Source: Salinisphaera sp. G21_0 (lineage in GTDB: Bacteria > Pseudomonadota > Gammaproteobacteria > Pseudomonadales > Endozoicomonadaceae). From it: 64,000 bases of DNA. Made by a program: the position numbers and the translations under genes. The notes below the pieces were generated by a model. The model saw only the letters and a list, made by a program, of their open reading frames with translations, made no database searches and had not been told where the DNA came from. Every line of letters starts with the position of its first letter. Position 1 is the stretch's first letter. The stretch lies in the NCBI RefSeq assembly GCF_017744115.1, contig NZ_JAGHQW010000002.1, positions 124,001 to 188,000 on the forward strand. The letters run 5' to 3'. Below are positions 25,025 to 31,665 of this stretch, piece after piece.

Positions 25025-26665
25025 TTATCCTTTGAGAGAGCCATTGAGCTTGGTCATCGTATCGTGGTTGTCTTTCATCATGCTGGTCATGACTTGCCAT
25101 ACCTGCTGCATATCCTCGATAACCTTTTGGATATCCTCAGTCAGGTTATCGATGGCATGCTGATTGGCCAGCATCCAGGCATACAGCTCTTTCGCCTCGG
25201 CTCTTAACATATCTGCGTCATAATTCAGGGTGGTAATGTGAGCATTGACCGAACCATCAGCAATCATGGCAGCCCCACCAGTAAGTCTGGCAGCCTGGGT
25301 ACAGCGGGTGGTGATCGCTGCCATCTTGGCCGTCTTGGCTGTCGCTGTTGCCGCCGTCGTTGTTGCCGAGGCTGTGACTGTCGCGGCACTGGATGCACCA
25401 CCCGCCGCCGCAGCGGTACCTTGGGAAGTCGCGTTCGCCGCTGTAGCCGCAGCACTGGCCCCCCCCCCGGCAAACGCGCCACCGAGACTCATTACCAGAA
25501 TCAAGGCCGACCAGAACACCATCGCGCCAATCATGGCCTGGTCTTCATTCGCACCAAATGCCTCGAAGATCGCGGCAACTCCCTTGTTCATCCAGTCACC
25601 GGTTTCGGAAGAAACAGTCATCATCACGGTCAGAGCCAAACATGCGGCCATTAGCCCCATGGCTAATGGCGAACCAACACCCGTAGCAAACATAACAGCC
25701 ATAACAACAGCCATGAGAGCGACGGCTATATAACCGAATATTTTAGCAATCGCCCCCGACTCTTTGGCTTCTTCCGCTTTTTCAATAGATTCGGCGATCT
25801 TTGCCAGCCGTTTTTCTGAAATCTGCTGTCGCTGCTGCTCATTAATTTTGATATTTTCCTGGTTGAATACCAGACGGCTGTCCTGCAACTTGGTCTGAAT
25901 TTGCATCAGCATTTGAGTTGCAGTATCCACATCAAGCGTTTTATTTGAATCCAGGAATGTTGAAGTAAAGGCCTTCAGTTCAGCTTGCAATTCTTTTTGA
26001 AGGTCTGTGGGCCCCCCTTTCAGGTTGGCAACTTTATTGAAAGTATCGGCAAAAAGATCACCCAGCTGTCCAAGCGAGTCATCACCGGCAAGTTTGCCAC
26101 CCACTTGGGCAGAGAATGAATGCATGGCCCTCAACGAATTATCCGGATCTTTCGGGTCAGCCAATTTCAGCATTCCATCAACCAGCTCTTTACTGTACCC
26201 CATGGACAACAGATGGTCCTTGTTGCTCTGCATAGAACTAATATGACCAGCCAGTGGATTTGGCCGCCCGCCACCTTCGGCGAAGGCTTTCAAATCACCA
26301 GTGACCAGAGCCAAATAATCCTGACCACCTTGTTCGATCGTTGCCTCAGAAGCCAGACCAAGCTTTACCGCTTCAGGGTTCGTTTTACTCAGCTTCTGGA
26401 TTTCGGAAAAAACAGAGATCTCCTTGAGAACTTTTTCAGAAGGAGAATCTGAGCCTTTAGCAGGAGCATCCAGACTGTGCTGCGGCTTAATGGGAGGAGC
26501 AATATTCTCCTGAACCTGATTCGTCGATACCGTGTTTTGCTCCGAATAACCGCGACTGACTTTTTCTTTTTGCTCAACCTGATCGGTCTGTTGTTGCCGG
26601 AGTGATGGGTCTATACCCGCCGGTATCTGACCCGCCGAATAAGCCCCCTGTTGGATACCATCCAT
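25025..26665 (-). CDS. sctE: T3SS major translocator SctE (IpaB/YopB/CopB-like)
   Basis: SctE is the larger pore-forming translocator. The 546-residue protein has a polar N terminus, a helical part (about 220-300) leading into charged AKIAESIEKAEEAKESG, then the hydrophobic region: two segments at about 306-350 (IAKIFGYIAVALMAVVMAVMF, LAMGLMAACLALTVMMTV) and one at about 376-400. A Ala/Thr/Gly low-complexity stretch (403-450) and a C-terminal amphipathic tail follow. This layout is typical of IpaB/YopB. The module shared with SctB and SctA is at 149-185. A run of ten G (minus strand) in the codons for AGGGA at about 399-403 is a possible switch. The class II chaperone gene lies 16 bases upstream. 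Confidence 0.88.
   Translation of the reverse strand: MDGIQQGAYSAGQIPAGIDPSLRQQQTDQVEQKEKVSRGYSEQNTVSTNQVQENIAPPIKPQHSLDAPAKGSDSPSEKVLKEISVFSEIQKLSKTNPEAVKLGLASEATIEQGGQDYLALVTGDLKAFAEGGGRPNPLAGHISSMQSNKDHLLSMGYSKELVDGMLKLADPKDPDNSLRAMHSFSAQVGGKLAGDDSLGQLGDLFADTFNKVANLKGGPTDLQKELQAELKAFTSTFLDSNKTLDVDTATQMLMQIQTKLQDSRLVFNQENIKINEQQRQQISEKRLAKIAESIEKAEEAKESGAIAKIFGYIAVALMAVVMAVMFATGVGSPLAMGLMAACLALTVMMTVSSETGDWMNKGVAAIFEAFGANEDQAMIGAMVFWSALILVMSLGGAFAGGGASAAATAANATSQGTAAAAGGASSAATVTASATTTAATATAKTAKMAAITTRCTQAARLTGGAAMIADGSVNAHITTLNYDADMLRAEAKELYAWMLANQHAIDNLTEDIQKVIEDMQQVWQVMTSMMKDNHDTMTKLNGSLKG
25459..25468 (-). repeat. ten-base G tract inside sctE
   Basis: Ten consecutive C on the plus strand, so GGGGGGGGGG in the sctE message, encode a run of Gly just after the third hydrophobic segment. 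Tracts of this length slip during replication. A gain or loss of one base would put the remaining 145 codons out of frame and remove the C-terminal part of the translocator. Confidence 0.9.
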
Positions 26666-26681
26666 TCTGCTTACTCCCTGG

Positions 26682-27170
26682 CTATTTTAGATTTTCCAGC
26701 ATATTTTTTGCACGTTCCAGATCCTTGGCATATTCCGGGCTATCGCCGGCCCAATCAATGGAAGTCTCATAAGAAATCTGAGCATTTTCTCTGTCGCCTT
26801 TCGCTAAATGACAATCGCCGATATACATCATTGGTCGGGGATCATCAGAATCCAGAAGAGTAGCGAATGAGAAGATCTCGATGGCGCTGTCATATTGTTT
26901 CTGCATTTGTTGACAGGCACCCAGTCCAAGAAAGTATTTACGATTGAAATGGTCGTAAAAACACAAGAATTGAAAAACTTTCGTTGCTTCTGCGTACTTC
27001 CCACCCTGATAAAGGTTGTAGGCAACTGAGTATATTGCTTCCATGGCATCATCACTCAAGTTTTTCAAATCTTTGAAGGTTCCCCCCTCACCGAAGAAAT
27101 TCATGAGTTTATCTTCAAGTTCTGCACCTTCATAATTCAGATCTTCACTATTCACGTGTGACTCCTCCAT
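26682..27170 (-). CDS. T3SS class II (TPR) translocator chaperone, SycD/LcrH/SicA-like
   Basis: Class II chaperones keep the hydrophobic translocators soluble before export. The 162-residue protein is built from tetratricopeptide repeats: EAIYSVAYNLYQGGKYAEATKVFQFLCFYD, YFLGLGACQQMQKQYDSAIEIFSFATLLD and PMMYIGDCHLAKGDRENAQISYETSI, the three-TPR array of SycD/LcrH, preceded by the helical N terminus. It is coded between SctA and SctE genes, with 3- and 16-base gaps, so it most likely serves SctE and SctB. Confidence 0.92.
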   Translation of the reverse strand: MEESHVNSEDLNYEGAELEDKLMNFFGEGGTFKDLKNLSDDAMEAIYSVAYNLYQGGKYAEATKVFQFLCFYDHFNRKYFLGLGACQQMQKQYDSAIEIFSFATLLDSDDPRPMMYIGDCHLAKGDRENAQISYETSIDWAGDSPEYAKDLERAKNMLENLK

Positions 27171-27173
27171 GAG

Positions 27174-28016
27174 TTAACGCATATTTTGAATAATAGTACT
27201 TATTGACTGGAAGTACTTGTTGATAAAATTAGAGAGCATTTCAAACGTCTGGTTGTATTTATTGATAGTCTGTTGAAGCTTGGTGGTTTGCAATTGTGAT
27301 TGACTGGTCAGTGATTCAATTTTTGATTTCAAATGCTCGATATTGGCATCCCACTCTGCAGCATTATGACTATTGTCATTACCGCTTCGGTCAGTCTGAG
27401 CGCCCATCTGTTTCCAGAAATCCACCATATCCTTTGTCATTATGGAAGAGCCTGACGTGCCAGCCGCAGCCTTTTTTTCCTTGGCTTTTGCCAAATACAT
27501 ATTGGCTTCTTCCAGCAAATCATTTTTCTGATTGATGGATTCTATCTGGTCTTCCAGTTGTGTCTGGAGAATATCCGCCCGGGCCGTCAGCACGCCCATA
27601 ATCAAGGCATCCAGGCTGGGCTTGGTGAAATCCACGGGTTCGCCCATCAGATAAGCATTAATTTGTGACGCTCCGGGACCTATATAATTATCACCATTCC
27701 AGTTCGCCGGATTACTGACCTCCTGAACCATGGCAACAGGTGCCTGTAAATAGACCAGCTTCTGTGACGCTTCATCAAGCTGCCCCGTATATCTAAGCGA
27801 GTTCAGTGTCTGCTTATTAACCGAGTAAAAGTGGGTGGGGGTTAGCGAGTTACCCTGATCATCCGGGTCAGCCATTGATAACAAGGCTTCAATCTGGGCA
27901 TCGGTATAGCCGGCAGCCCGGAGTGAATTAATCCTGCCATCATTCAAGGTAACGGTTTTGTGATTTTCTCCAGATTCGCTGCTGGAAGAATCCACACCGC
28001 CAATGGAGGTACTCAT
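27174..28016 (-). CDS. T3SS hydrophilic translocator, SctA-like (EspA/SseB-type)
   Basis: A 280-residue hydrophilic protein, first of the SctA-chaperone-SctE-SctB cluster. Its C-terminal helix (LQTTKLQQTINKYNQTFEMLSNFINKYFQSISTIIQNM) closely resembles the ends of EspA and SseB filament or tip proteins, which form a coiled coil with an earlier helix (here about 145-185, DILQTQLEDQIESINQKNDLLEEANMYLAKAKEKK). Position and coiled-coil layout support a tip or filament role. Residues 30-64 carry the module shared with SctE and SctB. No LcrV-type domain is seen. The exact subfamily is uncertain. Confidence 0.62.
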   Translation of the reverse strand: MSTSIGGVDSSSSESGENHKTVTLNDGRINSLRAAGYTDAQIEALLSMADPDDQGNSLTPTHFYSVNKQTLNSLRYTGQLDEASQKLVYLQAPVAMVQEVSNPANWNGDNYIGPGASQINAYLMGEPVDFTKPSLDALIMGVLTARADILQTQLEDQIESINQKNDLLEEANMYLAKAKEKKAAAGTSGSSIMTKDMVDFWKQMGAQTDRSGNDNSHNAAEWDANIEHLKSKIESLTSQSQLQTTKLQQTINKYNQTFEMLSNFINKYFQSISTIIQNMR

Positions 28017-28211
28017 TAGTGACTCCCTGTCATTTTGAATATCCGTTAAGTCGCTTCTTTAACTTTAGGTTATGAAACAACGTTCTTGCCAATTACACCT
28101 TGGTCGATTTTTTTATAAAAAGAAATTCAAAAAATCATTTATATATAAAATCTTGACAATGACTTTTAGCTCGGTTTTTTTTTTCACCATTTATTTATGC
28201 CGTTTATCCGA
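28017..28211. other. AT-rich spacer upstream of the translocator genes
   Basis: This gap lies between the stop of the candidate effector gene and the sctA-like start and should hold a translocator promoter. It contains a run of ten T (28175-28184) and several A/T stretches. I see no convincing minus 35/minus 10 pair. Confidence 0.5.
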
Positions 28212-30152
28212 TTATTCTGATAACTCATCATCCAAATCACCTTTTGGAGCGGACATCGGAGTTTGTACAGATAGAGGGGCTGACTCAGCAACAGGCCTGA
28301 CTTTACCTCCAGACCCCATTCTATCTTTTCTATAAGCTTTTGCTGCCCGTACAAACTCAACCAACAGATCAAAAAACTCGATCCCCTGCATAGCCTTATC
28401 ACCAAAATTCTCCAGTCGTCTGCGCGTATAACCGATGGTCAGTGGTTCAGCATTTGGGTCAGGGCAAAGCTTGTCATCAGCGAATTGCATGTAAACTTTA
28501 TTCGTCAATTGTTCAATAAACCCATCTGTAGGCTCTATTAAATCCATCAGCTGATTCGTTTGCTTTTCAACCTCAAACAGCCTGGCATTCTGAAAAGTAT
28601 CAGAACCTTGGTTATCTCTATGATCTGTAATATGACGAAACTGGTCAAAAAGGCCTACCGCAGCATCCGTTACCTTTTTTAAAGTCGTTTCATCAATCTG
28701 TCTGCCCGGTTTCTGAGAGTTCCTACTCCATTGTTCTGGAGCATGAGCCCCATTTGAAAATTGGATGAAGTTTTTATTGATCAGTTGCTGGAATTTATAA
28801 ATATTGTCAGCAAGTTCATCGTCACTCGCTCCCTCCACCGTTTGCGTTGCCGCATTGTAGGCCCTGCCTCCTGTGACGGGTGGCTCACTTCTGCCATTAC
28901 TGGCAGAGGGTCGCCGTGATTCTGTTATCGTCGGCCTGTCATCCCTGCCACCGGGACCTGGGTGTGGGCTTGAGCCAGATTCAGTTCTGGTGGTTGAATT
29001 CTCCGGGTCAGTCTGTGTTCTGTCTTCCGGAGAATTCTGTGAACTCTGTTGATTCTGTGGATTTTGTGGACTCTGTGGATTTTGTGGATTCTGGTTCTGA
29101 CCACTATTACTCTGTGATGGATTCTGCGGGTTACTGAATAGAATATTATGCGTTGTTACTCCCAAAGCTACGCCCAGAAAAGCCAGGGCACAAATTGCGA
29201 AAAAAATCGCAGCATAAGGTTGTCCTGCCATGAGAGTGACAAGAAAAATGGCGCTGCAAATCACAAATCCAGCCCATAGCGGGTTATTTTTGACCACATT
29301 CAACAATTTGTTAATTGCACCCAATACTCGCTGAAATAGCTTTTTGCTGGTTTTATCCCCCCCTCCTTCAATAGTGACTGAACCACCACTCCTGACGGCT
29401 GGATCATCATCGAGACCACCGCCTTCGATCGAAACGCTTGCAACGTCCGATTCATCATCCGTCGATGACGTTTTACTATGAGTCGCAGGCGGTTTATAAG
29501 GAGCCGGAAGCTTATTTTCATAATGCTCAGGATCTCTGTTTTCTCTGACAATCTGTCCCACTGCTGTGCCAAATTCAGGCCCAAACAACCTACTGGTATC
29601 ATGCCTGGGCGACATTTCATGTGTCCTGACATTACGAGGCTCTTCTGCAAGCTCAGTGGTTACCGACATAATTTCATCTTCGTCAACCGGTGATAAGATT
29701 TTTTCATGGTGTTCAGGTTCTACTGGATCACCATACAAACCCTTTTCAACACGGGAATCATGAGTCGATGGAAATAAACGTGACTCTTCATTATTGGGTA
29801 GTGTGTTATCAGCAGATGCTCCGTCAGGCAAATCAGACGTCGATAATCTCGCTTCAGTAGAATCAAGGTTTGGCCCCGGACCATTTTCAGTCTGATCAGG
29901 AAGTGGATTTAAAGATGGCAATGAGTCCTGTTGAGGTTTAACCGTTCTCTCCCCCCGAGGGTGAGCTACGGAATCATGCGCTTTTTCACCCCGGACAGAA
30001 GGGTCTCCTTTGCCCACTTTGGAGGCCGTCACTTTTCGAGAACCATGAGGAGTAACCATAGTCCCCTCTTTTCCTGACTCAGGCTCTGAGGACGAACCAT
30101 CAATTGGTGATGACGGGTGACGGCCCGTAGGAGGAGAAATTGTGCTGCCCAT
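28212..30152 (-). CDS. candidate T3SS effector with two-helix membrane hairpin
   Basis: A 646-residue protein that I cannot assign to a family. Residues 1-285 are polar, rich in Ser, Pro, Glu, Asp and Thr, and contain short repeats: DPVEPEHHEKILSP and RDPEHYENKLPAP, then SVSIEGGG and SVTIEGGG. Residues about 291-332 form two hydrophobic helices (WAGFVICSAIFLVTLMAG and AAIFFAICALAFLGVALGV) separated by only a few residues. An Asn/Gln/Pro/Ser repeat (QNPQNPQSPQNPQ and relatives, about 341-375) and a helical C-terminal domain (about 430-610) follow. There is no signal peptide. The closely spaced hairpin resembles chlamydial Inc proteins, which are T3SS effectors of the vacuole membrane. It lies just upstream of the translocator genes on the same strand. 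The effector role is inference. Confidence 0.6.
   Translation of the reverse strand: MGSTISPPTGRHPSSPIDGSSSEPESGKEGTMVTPHGSRKVTASKVGKGDPSVRGEKAHDSVAHPRGERTVKPQQDSLPSLNPLPDQTENGPGPNLDSTEARLSTSDLPDGASADNTLPNNEESRLFPSTHDSRVEKGLYGDPVEPEHHEKILSPVDEDEIMSVTTELAEEPRNVRTHEMSPRHDTSRLFGPEFGTAVGQIVRENRDPEHYENKLPAPYKPPATHSKTSSTDDESDVASVSIEGGGLDDDPAVRSGGSVTIEGGGDKTSKKLFQRVLGAINKLLNVVKNNPLWAGFVICSAIFLVTLMAGQPYAAIFFAICALAFLGVALGVTTHNILFSNPQNPSQSNSGQNQNPQNPQSPQNPQNQQSSQNSPEDRTQTDPENSTTRTESGSSPHPGPGGRDDRPTITESRRPSASNGRSEPPVTGGRAYNAATQTVEGASDDELADNIYKFQQLINKNFIQFSNGAHAPEQWSRNSQKPGRQIDETTLKKVTDAAVGLFDQFRHITDHRDNQGSDTFQNARLFEVEKQTNQLMDLIEPTDGFIEQLTNKVYMQFADDKLCPDPNAEPLTIGYTRRRLENFGDKAMQGIEFFDLLVEFVRAAKAYRKDRMGSGGKVRPVAESAPLSVQTPMSAPKGDLDDELSE
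29036..29141 (-). repeat. short tandem repeats coding for Asn/Gln/Pro/Ser
   Basis: Imperfect copies of units such as TCTGTGGATT and TGTGGATTTTG (plus strand) lie in tandem inside the candidate effector gene and encode QNPQ/QSPQ/QNQQ repeats right after the membrane hairpin. Copy number is likely to vary between strains. Confidence 0.7.
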
Positions 30153-30344
30153 GCAAATTCCTTTTCAAAAATATCCGATATATAAAGAAAAAGTCTAGCT
30201 GATGAATGAAAAGCAAAATTAATAAACAAAGGGAATTAAAAAAATTTTTTAATTAAAAATATAAACTAAATTAATAACCCTAAAAGCAGGTATTTCATGT
30301 AATGAATCAAGATAATCAATGAATCGTTCAGACTGGCAAGTCAA

Positions 30345-30758
30345 TTATGCAGAATCCACCGGGTGTTCATAAAATTCAAGAACAGCAGACATCAAATCTT
30401 TGGGACTGAGTATGCCCACCAGGTTTCCATCAGCAACAACCGGAACACGGTGAGCCTTATCGGTCATAAAACGCTGATACACCGTAATAATATCTTCCTG
30501 AGGGTCAGCAGTGACCACCTGACTGGTCATATAATCACGCACCAATCCTGCATCCTGGGAAAAATAGCTGCCATTTAATGTCCCTTCGAGGCAGTCTGAC
30601 TCTGAAAGAATCCCGATAAGTGTCCCTTCATTGTCAACTACCGGTGCTGCCGTAATATTATGTTGCAGCAGAATACGGATGGCTTCAGCAACTTGAATAT
30701 CCGGAGAAACGGTAACAACTTTGGGGGTCATGCAATCTTCAACAGTGATCGATCTCAC
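30345..30758 (-). CDS. tandem CBS-domain protein
   Basis: A 137-residue protein made of two CBS domains: VEDCMTPKVVTVSPDIQVAEAIRILLQHNITAAPVVDNEGTLIGILSESDCL and the second half VRDYMTSQVVTADPQEDIITVYQRFMTDKAHRVPVVADGNLVGILSPKDL. Such pairs bind adenine nucleotides and act as energy or redox sensors for partner proteins. The start is the GTG at 30758, because AAAGGAGGTGATT lies directly before it at ideal spacing; the open frame goes on upstream to 30824, but that segment is the untranslated leader. No partner is encoded next to it. Confidence 0.88.
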   Translation of the reverse strand: MRSITVEDCMTPKVVTVSPDIQVAEAIRILLQHNITAAPVVDNEGTLIGILSESDCLEGTLNGSYFSQDAGLVRDYMTSQVVTADPQEDIITVYQRFMTDKAHRVPVVADGNLVGILSPKDLMSAVLEFYEHPVDSA

Positions 30759-30760
30759 AA

Positions 30761-30773
30761 TCACCTCCTTTGG
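30761..30773 (-). promoter_or_regulatory. near-perfect ribosome binding site deciding a GTG start
   Basis: On the minus strand AAAGGAGGTGATT precedes the GTG at 30758. It complements the 16S rRNA tail almost completely and fixes the start of the CBS protein. Confidence 0.85.
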
Positions 30774-30878
30774 CTTATGAATCCAGCTCATGCTAACTGA
30801 CAGTGAATTAATTTTAGTTCTCAATCAAACAGATAGCTGAGCATCAGCAGCCGGAAATATGCAATGCCAGCAAGCCAG

Positions 30879-30915
30879 GCCCGGGTGCATTCCCGGGTTC
30901 CCGGGCGGGATCCCC
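30879..30915. repeat. three clustered CCCGGG palindromes upstream of ppa
   Basis: Three CCCGGG sites occur within about 32 bases (GCCCGGG-TGCATT-CCCGGG-TT-CCCGGGC), and the outer ones can pair with each other or with the middle one to give alternative GC-rich hairpins. They lie between the divergent CBS and ppa genes. Function unknown. Confidence 0.6.
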
Positions 30916-30947
30916 CTTACAAGTGGAAAAGAGCGTATCAATCTCTA

Positions 30948-30953
30948 TATAAT
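30948..30953 (+). promoter_or_regulatory. minus 10 element of the ppa promoter
   Basis: TATAAT occurs 43 bases upstream of the ppa start. A minus 35 box is weak (TGGAAA at 30924, 18-base spacer), so the call rests on the perfect minus 10 hexamer and position. Confidence 0.45.
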
Positions 30954-30996
30954 ACGCGGCAATTTCAAACTGACCTCACACAGAGATTGACTGTCA

Positions 30997-31524
30997 ATGA
31001 GCTATTCATCTGTTCCTGCTGGCAAAAGTCTGCCAGAAGACATCTACGTCATTATCGAAATCCCTGCCAATGCTTCGCCAATCAAATACGAAGTTGACAA
31101 GGAAATGGATGCCATCCTGGTTGACCGTTTTATGGCAACCCCAATGTTCTACCCAGCCAACTACGGTTACATCAACCAGACCCTGGCTGACGATGGCGAC
31201 CCTCTGGATGTTCTGGTGGTGACACCCTACCCGGTTATCCCGGGCTCAGTTATTCGCTGCCGTCCTGTCGGCATGCTGAACATGTCTGACGAAAGTGGCC
31301 GTGACGAGAAGCTGATTGCCGTTCCTCACGACAAACTCTCCACGCTCTACAAAGACGTGAAAGAATACACAGATCTGCCAGCCCTGCTGATCCAGCAGAT
31401 TGAACACTTCTTTGAAAACTATAAAGATCTTGAGCCTGGCAAGTGGGTCAAGATTGATGGCTGGGAGGGTTCCGAAGCGGCCCTGGAAGTCATCAAGAAG
31501 TCTGCCGCCAACTATAAAGGCTGA
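30997..31524 (+). CDS. ppa: inorganic pyrophosphatase (family I)
   Basis: Soluble family I pyrophosphatase, which hydrolyses pyrophosphate and drives biosynthetic reactions. The 175-residue length equals that of E. coli Ppa. The metal-binding signature is present ([15 protein letters not shown]), as are the substrate-binding [12 protein letters not shown] and the C-terminal [12 protein letters not shown] helix. It is transcribed alone, with its own terminator. Confidence 0.97.
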   Translation: MSYSSVPAGKSLPEDIYVIIEIPANASPIKYEVDKEMDAILVDRFMATPMFYPANYGYINQTLADDGDPLDVLVVTPYPVIPGSVIRCRPVGMLNMSDESGRDEKLIAVPHDKLSTLYKDVKEYTDLPALLIQQIEHFFENYKDLEPGKWVKIDGWEGSEAALEVIKKSAANYKG

Positions 31525-31535
31525 TTTTTCTTATG

Positions 31536-31559
31536 GCTCAGGTTTCAACCTGAGCTTTT
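31536..31559 (+). terminator. intrinsic terminator of ppa
   Basis: GCTCAGGTT and AACCTGAGC form a perfect nine-base-pair stem with a TC loop, followed by TTTT. It begins 11 bases after the ppa stop. Confidence 0.9.
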
Positions 31560-31665
31560 CCACTCATTTTTGCTGTTTTCTTTTCTCTGCAACCCCGCTC
31601 CTACTTGCATCTCTGGTATATCACTGCACAATACATAGTATTCACCATTATAAACAGCAGCTTAT

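Noticed and set aside
28072-28335. 87-codon plus-strand frame
   Set aside because: Overlaps the 3' end of the candidate effector and an AT-rich spacer; no protein-like pattern.
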